DNA of 64,000 nucleotides from Streptomyces sp. NBC_00663 (GCF_036226885.1 NZ_CP109027.1:6138001-6202000), one strand, 5' to 3'; numbered from the stretch's first letter, positions 1-8,694 are shown. Notes: a model not told the origin generated them from the sequence alone. Translations and numbers: made by a program.

Positions 1-123
1 CTCCGCCTTGACGTCCGTCGGGACGCTCGACTTCTCGTTCTGTAGACCGTCGCGCGCGCCGACCTCGTGGATACGGACGCGGGTCGGCAGGCCCGCCTCC
101 GGTACGACCATGGGGAGTGTCAT
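1..123 (-). CDS. hmgL: Hydroxymethylglutaryl-CoA lyase, N-terminal fragment
   Basis: Only the first 41 codons lie inside the window; the gene continues beyond base 1. The visible N terminus contains VRIHEVGARDGLQNE, the conserved opening of HMG-CoA lyases, whose D-G-L-Q-N-E loop contributes to metal and substrate binding. The enzyme splits HMG-CoA into acetyl-CoA and acetoacetate, the last step of leucine breakdown. Its ATG overlaps the TGA of the biotin carboxylase subunit (ATGA, 120-123), so the two genes are probably translationally coupled, as expected for a leucine-catabolic operon. Confidence 0.9.
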   Translation of the reverse strand, partial: MTLPMVVPEAGLPTRVRIHEVGARDGLQNEKSSVPTDVKAE

Positions 124-2042
124 GTCTCGTCCTCCACGGGGGTGATGACGGCCAGCACCTGGTCCATCGCGACCGTCGCGCCCGGCTTGACGTCCAGTTC
201 GGCGACCGTGCCCGCGTGCGGCGCGGAGATGACGTGCTCCATCTTCATCGCCTCCACCACCAACAGGCTCTGGCCCGCCGCCACTTCGTCCCCCACGGCG
301 ACCTTCACCACCGTCACCGTCCCCGGCATGGGCGCGGTCAGCGAGTCGGCGCCCGCGTGGGCCGCGCCGGACAGGGACGCGGCCACCGGGTCGTGGTCGC
401 GTACGTGCCAGGCGTCGCCGTCGCGACCGAGCCAGTCGGCGGCCCGGTGGAAGGTGTGCCGGACACCGTCCAGCAGCACGCTCACCCGGTCGTCCGTGAC
501 GGTCGCCGCGCCGCGCGGGGTGTACTCCACCGGGTCCTGGACGCGCAGATGGAAGGCGACCGGCTTGGGGGTGCCGCCCAGGCGCCAGCCGCTCGGCACG
601 GAGAACGGGTCCGTCCAGCCGTCGCCGTCTTTGCCGCGGGGCTTCAGGGTCTCCAGGCGTACGGCCGCCGCGGCCTCGTAGACCTCCTCCGGTACGTCCG
701 TGGCGACCAGACCGTCCACCTCGCGCTCCACCAGCCCCGTGTCCAACTCGCCGGCCACCACCGCCGGATGGGCCAGGAGGCGGCGCAGGAAGCCCGCGTT
801 GGTCTGCACGCCCAGCGTGACGGTGTCCGCGAGAGCCGCGCGGAGCTTGCGGATCGCCGTCGCGCGGTCGGGGCCGTACGCGATCACCTTGGACAGCATC
901 GGGTCGTAGAGGCTGCCGACCTCCACGCCCTCGCTGAGCCCGGAGTCCGTGCGGACACCGTCGCCCTGCGGCTCGTGCAGCCTCACCACCGTGCCTCCGG
1001 AGGGGAGGAAGCCGCGCGCGGGGTCCTCGGCGCAGATGCGCGCCTCGACGGCGTGCCCGGTGAGCCGTACGTCGTCCTGCCCGAACGGCAGCGGTTCACC
1101 CGCCGCCACCCGCAGCTGCCACTCCACCAGGTCCAGGCCGGTGATGAGCTCGGTGACGGGGTGTTCCACCTGGAGACGGGTGTTCATCTCCATGAAGTAG
1201 TAGGAGGAGGGGTCGTTGCCGGGGACGATGAACTCCACCGTGCCCGCGCCCCGGTAGCCGCAGGAGCGGGCCGCCTGGACCGCCGCCTCGCCCATCGCCG
1301 CGCGCGTGGCCTCGTCCAGGAGGACCGACGGGGCCTCCTCGATGATCTTCTGGTGGCGGCGCTGGAGCGAGCACTCGCGCTCGCCCAGGTGGATGACGTT
1401 GCCGTGCCCGTCGGCCAGGACCTGGATCTCGATGTGCCGGGGGCGGTCGATCCACCGCTCGACCAGGAGCGTGTCGTCGCCGAAGGAGGCGCGGGCCTCG
1501 CGGCGGGCGGCGGCGATCTCGTCGTCCAGCAGCTCCAGATCCCGCACGAGCCGCATGCCCTTGCCGCCACCGCCGGCCGAGGGCTTCAGCAGGACCGGAG
1601 CGCCCAATTCCTGAGCGGCGGAGGCCAGTTCGGGGTCACGGCCGCCGGGCACCACCGGCACCCCCGCCGCGTCCACCGTCTCCTTGGCGCGGATCTTGTC
1701 GCCCATGAGGGAGATGGCCTCGGCGGGCGGGCCGATGAAGACCAGCCCGGCATCGGCGCACGCGCGGGCGAAGGCGGCGTTCTCGGCGAGGAAGCCGTAG
1801 CCGGGGTGGACGGCCTGGGCGCCCGTCGACAAAGCGGCCTCCAGCAGCCGCTCGACCGACAGATAGCTCTCGGCGGCCGGTGCCGGACCGAGCCGTACCG
1901 CCGTGTCGGCCTCCCGGACGTGCCGGGCGTCCGCGTCGGCGTCGGAGAAGACGGCGACGCTCCGGACGCCCAGCGCGCGCAGGGTCCGGATGACGCGGAC
2001 GGCGATCTCGCCCCGGTTGGCCACGAGTACGGTGTCGAACAT
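120..2042 (-). CDS. accA1: Methylcrotonyl-CoA carboxylase alpha subunit (biotin carboxylase + BCCP)
   Basis: This 640-residue protein has the full biotin carboxylase order: an N-terminal fold starting FDTVLVANRGEIAVRVIRT, an ATP-grasp domain with the glycine-rich loop KPSAGGGGKGMRLV, and a C-terminal biotinyl domain with EAMKMEH, whose lysine carries biotin. It carboxylates biotin with ATP and bicarbonate for the beta subunit encoded just upstream. HMG-CoA lyase next door points to 3-methylcrotonyl-CoA (leucine pathway) rather than acetyl- or propionyl-CoA as substrate. I place the start at the ATG at 2042, preceded by AGGGG and matching the family N terminus; an in-frame ATG pair at 2052-2057 overlaps the beta-subunit stop and is the alternative. 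Confidence 0.9.
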   Translation of the reverse strand: MFDTVLVANRGEIAVRVIRTLRALGVRSVAVFSDADADARHVREADTAVRLGPAPAAESYLSVERLLEAALSTGAQAVHPGYGFLAENAAFARACADAGLVFIGPPAEAISLMGDKIRAKETVDAAGVPVVPGGRDPELASAAQELGAPVLLKPSAGGGGKGMRLVRDLELLDDEIAAARREARASFGDDTLLVERWIDRPRHIEIQVLADGHGNVIHLGERECSLQRRHQKIIEEAPSVLLDEATRAAMGEAAVQAARSCGYRGAGTVEFIVPGNDPSSYYFMEMNTRLQVEHPVTELITGLDLVEWQLRVAAGEPLPFGQDDVRLTGHAVEARICAEDPARGFLPSGGTVVRLHEPQGDGVRTDSGLSEGVEVGSLYDPMLSKVIAYGPDRATAIRKLRAALADTVTLGVQTNAGFLRRLLAHPAVVAGELDTGLVEREVDGLVATDVPEEVYEAAAAVRLETLKPRGKDGDGWTDPFSVPSGWRLGGTPKPVAFHLRVQDPVEYTPRGAATVTDDRVSVLLDGVRHTFHRAADWLGRDGDAWHVRDHDPVAASLSGAAHAGADSLTAPMPGTVTVVKVAVGDEVAAGQSLLVVEAMKMEHVISAPHAGTVAELDVKPGATVAMDQVLAVITPVEDET

Positions 2043-2053
2043 GGGTCCCCTCA

Positions 2054-3670
2054 TCACATCCGGAAGACGCCGAACTGGGGGTCACCCAGGGGCGCGTTGG
2101 CGCAGGCGGTCAGGGCCAGGCCCAGGACCTGACGGGTCTCCAGGGGGTCGATGACCCCGTCGTCCCACAGGCGGGCCGTCGCGTAGTAGGCATTCCCCTG
2201 ACGGTCGTACTGCGCACGGATCGGATCCTTGAAGGCATCCTCGTCCTCCGCGGCCCAGTTCTCGCCGCGGGCCTCCAACTGGTCCCGCTTGACGGTCGCG
2301 AGGACCGACGCGGCCTGTTCGCCGCCCATCACCGAGATCTTGGCGTTGGGCCACATCCACAGGAAGCGGGGGGAGTAGGCCCGGCCGCACATGGAGTAGT
2401 TGCCCGCGCCGTACGAGCCGCCGACCACCACCGTCAGTTTCGGCACGCGCGTGCAGGCGACGGCCGTGACCATCTTCGCGCCGTGCTTGGCGATGCCGCC
2501 CGCCTCGTACGAACGCCCCACCATGAACCCGGAGATGTTCTGTAGGAACACCAGCGGGATGCCGCGCTGGTCGCACAGCTCGATGAAGTGGGCGCCCTTC
2601 TGGGCGGACTCGGAGAAGAGGATGCCGTTGTTGGCGACGATGCCGACCGGGTGGCCGTGGATCCGGGCGAAGCCGGTGACCAGGGTCTGCCCGAACTCGG
2701 ACTTGAACTCCGAGAAGCGCGAGCCGTCGACCACGCGCGCGATGACCTCGCGTACGTCATAGGGGGTGCGGGAGTCGACGGGGACGGCGCCGTAGAGCCC
2801 GTACGGGTCGATCTTGGGCTCGACGGCCGGCTCGACGGACCACGGCAGGGACCCGCGCGCGGGGAGCGTGGCGACGATGTTCCGCACGATCCTGAGGGCG
2901 TGGGCGTCGTCCTCGGCGAGATGGTCGGTGACGCCGGAGACCCGGGAGTGCACCTCGCCGCCGCCCAGCTCCTCGGCGGTGACGACCTCTCCGGTGGCGG
3001 CCTTCACCAGGGGCGGGCCGCCGAGGAAGATCGTGCCCTGGTTGCGGACGATCACGGCCTCGTCGCTCATCGCCGGCACATAGGCGCCGCCGGCCGTGCA
3101 GGAGCCGAGGACGGCGGCGATCTGGGGGATGCCGGCACCCGACATCCGGGCCTGGTTGTAGAAGATCCGCCCGAAGTGGTCGCGGTCGGGGAAGACCTCG
3201 TCCTGCATGGGCAGGAAGGCTCCGCCGGAGTCGACCAGATACAGACAGGGCAGACGGTTCTCCAGGGCGACTTCCTGGGCGCGCAGATGCTTCTTCACCG
3301 TCATCGGGTAGTACGTGCCGCCCTTGACGGTCGCGTCGTTGGCGACGATCACGCACTCACGCCCGCTGACCCGCCCGATCCCGGCGATCACACCGGCGGC
3401 CGGGGCCTGGCCTTCGTACAGCCCGTCGGCGGCGAGCGGGGCCAGCTCAAGGAAGGGCGAGCCCGGGTCGAGGAGGGTGTCCACGCGGTCGCGCGGCAGC
3501 AGCTTGCCGCGCGCGGTGTGCCGGGCACGCGCCTTCTCACCTCCGCCCAGGCGGGCGGCGGCCAGCTTGCCGCGCAGCTCCCCGACGAGTGCGAGGTGCG
3601 CCTCCTCGTTGGCCCGCCAGGCCTCCGACGCGGGTTCTGCCGCGCTCGTCAGCTCCGGTGCCTCGTGCAT
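2054..3670 (-). CDS. accD1: Methylcrotonyl-CoA carboxylase beta subunit (carboxyltransferase)
   Basis: The 538-residue protein is of normal size for a biotin-dependent carboxyltransferase. It carries both crotonase-fold halves, with the acyl-CoA loop LVDSGGAFLPMQDEVFPD in the first and the methylcrotonyl-type stretch VVGGSYGAGNYSMCGRAYSP in the second. It transfers carboxylate from biotin to 3-methylcrotonyl-CoA. It is first in the operon; its stop abuts the alpha-subunit start region. The promoter lies in the 95-bp gap shared with the divergent TetR gene, where two inverted repeats suggest repression by that protein. Confidence 0.92.
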   Translation of the reverse strand: MHEAPELTSAAEPASEAWRANEEAHLALVGELRGKLAAARLGGGEKARARHTARGKLLPRDRVDTLLDPGSPFLELAPLAADGLYEGQAPAAGVIAGIGRVSGRECVIVANDATVKGGTYYPMTVKKHLRAQEVALENRLPCLYLVDSGGAFLPMQDEVFPDRDHFGRIFYNQARMSGAGIPQIAAVLGSCTAGGAYVPAMSDEAVIVRNQGTIFLGGPPLVKAATGEVVTAEELGGGEVHSRVSGVTDHLAEDDAHALRIVRNIVATLPARGSLPWSVEPAVEPKIDPYGLYGAVPVDSRTPYDVREVIARVVDGSRFSEFKSEFGQTLVTGFARIHGHPVGIVANNGILFSESAQKGAHFIELCDQRGIPLVFLQNISGFMVGRSYEAGGIAKHGAKMVTAVACTRVPKLTVVVGGSYGAGNYSMCGRAYSPRFLWMWPNAKISVMGGEQAASVLATVKRDQLEARGENWAAEDEDAFKDPIRAQYDRQGNAYYATARLWDDGVIDPLETRQVLGLALTACANAPLGDPQFGVFRM

Positions 3671-3699
3671 CCTGCGGTCCCCTCACCCAGTGGTCGACT

Positions 3700-3744
3700 G
3701 TTAATGAGCGTTAACCATTTCCTCCAGGTTAACGACCGCTAACC
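3700..3744. promoter_or_regulatory. Two inverted-repeat operators between accD1 and tetR
   Basis: The 95-bp divergent gap contains GTTAATGAGCGTTAAC (3700-3715; GTTAA arms with a six-base centre) and GGTTAACGACCGCTAACC (3727-3744; GGTTA/TAACC arms). They share a GTTA/TAAC half-site and are 11 bp apart, as expected for binding sites of a dimeric TetR regulator covering both promoters. Assignment to the adjacent TetR protein is inference from position. Confidence 0.6.
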
Positions 3745-3765
3745 TCCCTGTCTAGAATTGCTTCC

Positions 3766-4359
3766 ATGGCCACCAGAACCGACGCCCCCACCCGGCGCGA
3801 GCAGATCCTCAAGGAGGCCGCGCGCCTCTTCGCCGAGCGCGGCTTCCACGGCGTGGGCGTGGACGAGATAGGGGCCGCCGTCGGCATCAGCGGCCCCGGC
3901 CTCTACCGGCACTTCGCGGGCAAGGACGCGATGCTGGCGGAGCTGCTGGTGGGGATCAGTGAGCAACTGCTGCGGGGTGCGAGGCGGCGGCTGGCGGACG
4001 CGGACGGCTCCGCGGCGGCGGACGTCCTCGACTCCCTGATCGAGGGCCACATCGACTTCGCCCTGGACGATCGCCCCCTCATCACCCTCCACGACCGCGA
4101 GCTGGACCGCCTGCGCGACAGCGACCGCAAGCTGGTCCGCCAGCTCCAGCGGCAGTACGTCGAGCTGTGGGTGGAGGTCGTCCGCGAGGTCTACCCGGCG
4201 CTGACGGAGCCGACCGCGCGGTCCGCCGTGCACTCGGTCTTCGGCCTGCTGAACTCGACCCCGCATCTGGGACGGCCGGGCGCGCTCCCGGGGCGGGGTG
4301 TCACGGCGGAGCTGCTGCACCGGATGGCCCGGGGGGCGTTCGGGGCGGCGGGCGCGTGA
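3766..4359 (+). CDS. TetR-family regulator of leucine/acyl-CoA catabolism
   Basis: This 197-residue protein has a typical TetR N-terminal helix-turn-helix: RREQILKEAARLFAERGFHG, then VDEIGAAVGISGPGLYRHFAGKDAML at about residues 30-55. The C-terminal ligand domain is unspecific by eye. It is divergent from the methylcrotonyl-CoA carboxylase genes and is followed by an acyl-CoA dehydrogenase. It probably represses one or both and is released by a CoA intermediate; that ligand is inferred. The ATG at 3766 is the only start that keeps the usual short TetR N-terminal arm. Confidence 0.85.
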   Translation: MATRTDAPTRREQILKEAARLFAERGFHGVGVDEIGAAVGISGPGLYRHFAGKDAMLAELLVGISEQLLRGARRRLADADGSAAADVLDSLIEGHIDFALDDRPLITLHDRELDRLRDSDRKLVRQLQRQYVELWVEVVREVYPALTEPTARSAVHSVFGLLNSTPHLGRPGALPGRGVTAELLHRMARGAFGAAGA

Positions 4360-4433
4360 GGCCCGTCGCGTGACGAGCGTTACGGGGGTGCGCCTCTGGC
4401 GCGTCTTCCTACCGGCCGGTACCTTTGTCTTCT

Positions 4434-4449
4434 GAGCAAGCGCTTAGAC
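4434..4449. promoter_or_regulatory. Palindrome in the acdH promoter region
   Basis: GAGCAAGCGCTTAGAC, centred on AAGCGCTT (4438-4445), lies about 35 bp before the chosen acyl-CoA dehydrogenase start. It overlaps a possible -10 hexamer TAGACA (4445-4450). Palindromes of the AGCAAG-N2-CTTG type are common operators for TetR regulators of acyl-CoA metabolism. It differs from the GTTAA repeats upstream, so it may serve a different regulator. Confidence 0.4.
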
Positions 4450-4481
4450 AAGCGATCCTGAGCCAGGTGGAGGTGGCGGCG

Positions 4482-5639
4482 GTGCGCCGTACGGTGTTCA
4501 ACGAGGACCACGAGGCGTTCCGGGAGACCCTCCGGGCCTTCATCGAGGCCGAGGTCGTCCCCGTTTACGACGAGTGGTTCGCGGCCGGCCAGGCGCCGCG
4601 CGAGTTCTACTACAAGCTCGCCGAGCTGGGCCTCTTCGGCATCAACGTGCCGGAGGAGTTCGGCGGCGCCGGCATCGACTCGTACAAGTTCGAGGCCGTG
4701 ATGTACGAGGAGACGGCCCGCGCGGGCGTCCACTTCGGCGGCTCCGGTGTGCATGTGCTGCTCGCCCTGCCGTACATCAAGATGCTCGCCACCGACGAGC
4801 AGAAGAAGCGCTACCTGCCGAAGTTCGTCTCCGCCGAGGAGATGTGGGCGCTGGCGATGACCGAGCCGGGCACCGGCTCCGACCTCGCGGGCATGAAGAC
4901 CACCGCCAAGCTGAGCGAGGACGGCACGCACTACGTCCTCAACGGTGCCAAGACCTTCATCACCGGTGGCGTGCACGCCGACCGTGTGATCGTGGCCGCC
5001 CGTACCGCCGCCTCCACCGCCGAGGACCGCCGGCACGGCATCTCCCTCTTCGCCGTGGACACCAAGGCCGAGGGCTACTCGATCGGCCGCAAGCTCGACA
5101 AGCTGGGCCTGCGCACCTCCGACACCGCCGAGCTGGCGTTCGTCGACGTGAAGGTGCCCGTCGAGGACCTGCTCGGCGAGGAGAACAAGGGCTTCTACTA
5201 CCTCGGCCACAACCTGGCGTCCGAGCGCTGGGGCATCGCCTTCGGCGCCTACGCCCAGGCCAAGGCCGCCGTCCGGTTCGCCCAGCAGTACGTCACGGAC
5301 CGCACGGTCTTCGGCAAGCCCGTCGCCACCTTCCAGAACACCAAGTTCGAGCTGGCCGCGTGCAAGGCCGAGGTCGACGCCGCCGAGGCGGTCGCCGACC
5401 GCGCCACCGAGGCGCTGGACGCGGGCGAGCTGACCCCGGCCGAGGCGGCCTCCGCGAAGCTGTTCTGCACCGAGGTCGCGCACCGCGTGATCGACCGCTG
5501 CCTCCAGCTGCACGGCGGCTACGGCTTCATGAACGAGTACCCGATCGCCCGCCTGTACGCGGACAACCGCGTCAACCGGATCTACGGCGGCACGAACGAG
5601 ATCATGAAGACGATCATCGCCAAGGACATGGGTCTGTAA
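4482..5639 (+). CDS. acdH: Acyl-CoA dehydrogenase (isovaleryl/branched-chain type)
   Basis: The 385-residue flavoprotein introduces a double bond into an acyl-CoA and passes electrons to ETF. It has the family signatures ALAMTEPGTGSDLAGMKT (flavin/substrate loop), LGLRTSDTAELAFVDVKVP and, near the C terminus, QLHGGYGFMNEYPIARLYAD. The glutamate in LASERWGIA (about residue 248) sits where isovaleryl-CoA dehydrogenases carry the catalytic base. The later loop is YGGTNEI, without the glutamate used by short-chain enzymes, which favours a branched-chain substrate. I chose GTG 4482 because GGAGG lies eight bases upstream and 385 aa is the family length; an in-frame TTG at 4425 would add 19 unlikely residues. 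The stop codon lies in a 16-bp tandem duplication. Confidence 0.9.
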   Translation: MRRTVFNEDHEAFRETLRAFIEAEVVPVYDEWFAAGQAPREFYYKLAELGLFGINVPEEFGGAGIDSYKFEAVMYEETARAGVHFGGSGVHVLLALPYIKMLATDEQKKRYLPKFVSAEEMWALAMTEPGTGSDLAGMKTTAKLSEDGTHYVLNGAKTFITGGVHADRVIVAARTAASTAEDRRHGISLFAVDTKAEGYSIGRKLDKLGLRTSDTAELAFVDVKVPVEDLLGEENKGFYYLGHNLASERWGIAFGAYAQAKAAVRFAQQYVTDRTVFGKPVATFQNTKFELAACKAEVDAAEAVADRATEALDAGELTPAEAASAKLFCTEVAHRVIDRCLQLHGGYGFMNEYPIARLYADNRVNRIYGGTNEIMKTIIAKDMGL

Positions 5640-5653
5640 GGACATGGGTCTGT
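5622..5653 (+). repeat. 16-bp tandem duplication across the acdH stop codon
   Basis: AAGGACATGGGTCTGT occurs twice head to tail (5622-5637, 5638-5653), followed by AAGG. The last codons and TAA of the dehydrogenase are therefore repeated once in the untranslated trailer without changing the protein. Confidence 0.9.
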
Positions 5654-5690
5654 AAGGTCCCCGCAATTACTGACCAGTAGAAATGACTGC

Positions 5691-6563
5691 ATGAGTCAGG
5701 CACTTCAGGATCTCCTCGATCTGCTCGACCTGGAGCAGATCGAGGAGAACATCTTCCGCGGCCAGTCCCGGCCCGCCATCGTCCCGCGTGTCTTCGGCGG
5801 TCAGGTCGCGGCCCAGGCGCTCGTCGCCGCCGGGCGGACGGTCCCCGAGGACCGCCTCGCCCACTCCCTCCACGCGTACTTCCTGCGCCCCGGGGACCCG
5901 GGCGCGCCGATCGTCTACACGGTCGAGCGCATGAACGACGGCCGCTCCTTCACCGCCCGCCGGGTCGTCGCCGTCCAGCACGGCCAGCCGATCTTCGCGC
6001 TGTCGGCGTCCTTCCAGACGTACGAGGAAGGCTTCGACCACCAGGCCCCGATGCCGGCCGCCCCCGACCCCGCCACGCTCCCCACCTCGCACGAGCGGCT
6101 GCGCGGCTACGACCACATCGCCCCCGAGGTCATCGGGAAGTTCCTGGAGGCCCGCGAGGCGATCGACCTGCGCTACGTCGACGAGCCGCCGTACGGGAAG
6201 TTCGGCGAGCCGCGCGAGCCGCACTCGCAGGTCTGGTTCCGCACCAACGGCAAGCTCGCCGACGACCCCCTGCTGCATGTCGTCCTCGCCACCTACGTCT
6301 CCGACATGACCCTCCTCGACTCCATCCTGCTCGCGCACGGGCGCGGCGGCTGGGCGACCGGGGACGTCGTCGGCGCCTCCCTCGACCACGCCATGTGGTT
6401 CCACCGGCCCTTCCGCGCCGACGAATGGCTGCTGTACGACCAGGAGTCGCCGTCCGCGCACGGCGGCCGCGGGCTCGGCCAGGCGCGCATCTACACCCAG
6501 GACGGACAGCTCGCCATCTCGGTGATCCAGGAAGGCGTGGTCCGGGCTCCTCGCGCACGCTGA
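5691..6563 (+). CDS. tesB: Acyl-CoA thioesterase II (TesB family)
   Basis: The 290-residue protein is a double hot-dog thioesterase hydrolysing acyl-CoA to free acid and CoA. The first half contains RVFGGQVAAQALVAA and HSLHAYFLRPGDP; the second contains ASLDHAMWFHRPF, SPSAHGGRGLGQ and ISVIQEG. These carry the Asp, Ser/Thr and Gln that form the TesB catalytic site, so the enzyme looks complete. It follows the dehydrogenase by about 50 bp and may recycle CoA in the same pathway. The last 85 codons, through the stop, are duplicated immediately downstream. Confidence 0.9.
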   Translation: MSQALQDLLDLLDLEQIEENIFRGQSRPAIVPRVFGGQVAAQALVAAGRTVPEDRLAHSLHAYFLRPGDPGAPIVYTVERMNDGRSFTARRVVAVQHGQPIFALSASFQTYEEGFDHQAPMPAAPDPATLPTSHERLRGYDHIAPEVIGKFLEAREAIDLRYVDEPPYGKFGEPREPHSQVWFRTNGKLADDPLLHVVLATYVSDMTLLDSILLAHGRGGWATGDVVGASLDHAMWFHRPFRADEWLLYDQESPSAHGGRGLGQARIYTQDGQLAISVIQEGVVRAPRAR

Positions 6564-6825
6564 GATCACGTCGACTCCATCCTGCTTGCGCACGGGCGCG
6601 GCGGCTGGGCGACCGGGGACGTCGTCGGCGCCTCCCTCGACCACGCCATGTGGTTCCACCGGCCCTTCCGCGCCGACGAATGGCTGCTGTACGACCAGGA
6701 GTCGCCGTCCGCGCACGGCGGCCGCGGGCTCGGCCAGGCGCGCATCTACACCCAGGACGGACAGCTTGCCATCTCGGTGATCCAGGAAGGCGTGGTCCGG
6801 GCTCCTCGCGCACGCTGAGATCACG
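6316..6825 (+). repeat. 255-bp direct tandem duplication covering the 3' end of tesB
   Basis: Bases 6316-6570 and 6571-6825 are near-identical head-to-tail copies; I count two differences, both C in copy 1 and T in copy 2 (GCTCGCG/GCTTGCG and CAGCTCGCC/CAGCTTGCC). The unit is exactly 85 codons long, so reading phase is kept, and it begins with TCGACTCCATCCTGCT. Confidence 0.95.
6564..6818 (+). pseudogene. Duplicated C-terminal fragment of tesB behind the stop codon
   Basis: This is the second copy of the tesB 3' end, in the same phase as the intact gene but separated from it by the TGA at 6561-6563 and lacking a start or ribosome site. It would encode another 85-residue hot-dog C-terminal piece including the LDH, SAHGG and IQEG catalytic segments and ends in its own TGA. 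It is silent unless the first stop is read through. Confidence 0.8.
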
Positions 6826-6843
6826 TCGGCAACACTGGGGGGC

Positions 6844-7836
6844 ATGACGGCAGCGGAAGCGAAGGCGAAAGCGGCGGAAGCCGAACAGGGCGGCGGCGAG
6901 AGCACCTTCACGGTGCTCGTGGCCGCCGTCGCCAACCTCGGGATCGCCCTCGCCAAGGCGGTCGCCGGTGTGATCAGCGGCTCCAGCGCGATGCTCTCCG
7001 AGGCCGCGCACTCGGTCGCCGACACCGTCACCGAGGTCCTGCTGCTCACCGCCCTGAAGCGCAGCGAGAAACCCGCCGACGAGGAGCATCCCCTCGGCCA
7101 CGGCCCCGAGCGCTACATCTGGGCCATGCTGGCCGCCGTCGCCACCTTCGTCGGCGGCGCGGTCTTCTCCCTGTACGACGGCATCCACACCCTCGTCGAG
7201 GGCGAGGACCTCGGCGACCCGCTCATCTCGTACATCGTCCTCGGCGTCGCCTTCCTCCTGGAGGGCTACTCGCTGCGGACGGGACTGAAGCAGGCCCGCG
7301 GGGAGGCGGCCCGCTTCCGGGCGCCGTTCAAGCTCTACCTCCGCCACACCCCGGACACCGCCGTGAAGGCCGTCGTCCTGGAGGACTCCGCCGCGCTGAT
7401 CGGCCTCGCGCTCGCCGCGGGCGGACTGCTCGGCGGCCAGCTCACCGGTTCCGGTGTCTGGGACGGGGTCGCCTCGCTGCTCATCGGGCTGTTGCTGCTG
7501 TGCGTGGCGTGGGTGCTCGGGCGGTCCAACGCCGAGCTGCTGATCGGCCGTCCGCTGCCGCGGCCGATGCGGGAGCGGATCAGGGCCGAGCTGCTGGCGG
7601 TGGAGCACATCGAGGCCGTGCTGGAGCTGACGACCCTGGTCCAGGGGCCGCGCGAGGCGCTGGTCGCCGCCAAGGTCGACTTCCGGGACGTGTCGACGGC
7701 GGCCCAGATCGAGTGGGCCTGCGAACAGGCCGAGCTACGGCTGCGGGCCGCGTTCCCCGGCGTGAGCAGGGTCTACCTGGACCCGACGCCGGGGCATGCG
7801 CAGCAGCGCACGGAGGGGCTGAACCCCTGGCCGTAG
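6844..7836 (+). CDS. Cation diffusion facilitator family transporter
   Basis: The 330-residue membrane protein has about six hydrophobic segments and the CDF signature SEAAHSVADTVTEVLLL (residues about 55-72), whose His/Asp pair forms half of the metal site; the matching segment is VLEDSAALIGLAL. HPLGHGPERYIWAM follows the first pair of helices, as in this family. These proteins exchange divalent metals (Zn, Co, Fe or Mn) for protons; the substrate cannot be told here. A cytoplasmic ferredoxin-like C-terminal domain is present. The gene starts 25 bp after the duplicated tesB fragment. Confidence 0.88.
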   Translation: MTAAEAKAKAAEAEQGGGESTFTVLVAAVANLGIALAKAVAGVISGSSAMLSEAAHSVADTVTEVLLLTALKRSEKPADEEHPLGHGPERYIWAMLAAVATFVGGAVFSLYDGIHTLVEGEDLGDPLISYIVLGVAFLLEGYSLRTGLKQARGEAARFRAPFKLYLRHTPDTAVKAVVLEDSAALIGLALAAGGLLGGQLTGSGVWDGVASLLIGLLLLCVAWVLGRSNAELLIGRPLPRPMRERIRAELLAVEHIEAVLELTTLVQGPREALVAAKVDFRDVSTAAQIEWACEQAELRLRAAFPGVSRVYLDPTPGHAQQRTEGLNPWP

Positions 7837-7846
7837 CCGCCTACGG
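7831..7846. terminator. Small inverted repeat carrying both convergent stop codons
   Basis: CCGTAGCCGCCTACGG forms a six-base stem with a four-base loop. One arm contains the TAG of the CDF transporter and the other the TAG of the opposing phosphatase gene. It is too short to be a convincing terminator by itself, but it is the only structure between these convergent genes. Confidence 0.35.
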
Positions 7847-8641
7847 GACGAGGCCGGCCTCCGCCAGCAGATACGCCGTCATCGGGTCGTAGTGGCGCGG
7901 GCTGACGACATGGTCGTCGAGGGGGACCGTCACCTGGACGGTGCCCTCCGCCTCGCCGACGAAGAGGGCGGGGTCGTTGCAGTCGGCGTACCCGACGGAG
8001 TCCACGCCGTGCTGGGCGGCGTACCCCGCCCAGCCGTGGTCGGCGACGACGAGGTCGGGCAGCGGACGCCCCTCGCGCTCCATGCCCGTCAGGATGGCCT
8101 TCATCGGCTCGCCCGAGTGGGTGTGCCACAGCGAGGCGCCGTGCTCCAGCATCGCCACGTCCGCGAACTGCATGACGTACCCCTCCTCCGTCTGGAGCCC
8201 CTCCGGGATGACGACGATCTCGCAGCCGGCCGCCCGCAGCGCGGCGGCGGTGGAGTGGTGCACCTCCAGCAGACCGCCCGGGTGACCGGTGGCGAACAGC
8301 ACCCGCTGCGCTCCCTCGGCGGCCTTCCGCAGCCGCGCCGCCATCCGCTCCAACCCGTCCACCGTCAGCTCGGGGTCGATGGTGTCCTGGCCGTACCGGT
8401 ACTCGGGATCGTCGTTGACACCCACCCGCTCCGCCATCACCGCGAGCACGTCCTGCTCGTCGCTCCAGCGGTCGCCGAGCTCCAGGCCGAGCCAGTAGTG
8501 GCGGTTGCCGTTCGCGAGCTGACGGTAGTGGGAGAGGTTGTTCTCTCGGGGCGTCGCGACGTCGCCCGCGATGCGGGTTCGTACGAGGTGGTCGACGAGC
8601 TCGGCGCGGCTGGGAGTCCCGGGTATCGGCATGGGGTCCAT
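7841..8641 (-). CDS. Phosphatase-family protein of unknown substrate
   Basis: The 266-residue cytoplasmic protein resembles the conserved actinobacterial family listed simply as phosphatase (from memory Pfam PF15698); I cannot name a substrate. Visible conserved stretches are PRENNLSHYRQLANGNRHYW near the N terminus, RVLFATGHPGGLLEVHHSTA in the middle, and LVVADHGWAGYAAQ followed by VGYADCNDPALFVGEAEG near the C terminus; the His and Asp residues could bind metal. I use ATG 8641, with GGGGG about ten bases upstream; a longer frame to 8698 would run into the PucR gene. It ends convergently with the CDF transporter. Confidence 0.6.
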   Translation of the reverse strand: MDPMPIPGTPSRAELVDHLVRTRIAGDVATPRENNLSHYRQLANGNRHYWLGLELGDRWSDEQDVLAVMAERVGVNDDPEYRYGQDTIDPELTVDGLERMAARLRKAAEGAQRVLFATGHPGGLLEVHHSTAAALRAAGCEIVVIPEGLQTEEGYVMQFADVAMLEHGASLWHTHSGEPMKAILTGMEREGRPLPDLVVADHGWAGYAAQHGVDSVGYADCNDPALFVGEAEGTVQVTVPLDDHVVSPRHYDPMTAYLLAEAGLVP

Positions 8642-8694
8642 TGTGAGGCAGCCCCCTGTGCGCGTGCGGGGTGTCCCGGACGCTGGGACGCGGG

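Noticed and set aside
117..2132. Long plus-strand ORF opposite the carboxylase alpha subunit
   Set aside because: A high-GC shadow frame; the minus strand encodes a full, conserved biotin carboxylase.
5667..7608. Long minus-strand ORFs opposite tesB and the CDF transporter, some with an internal peptide repeat
   Set aside because: Their internal repeat merely mirrors the 255-bp DNA duplication; composition is Arg/Gly/Ala-rich with no family motif.
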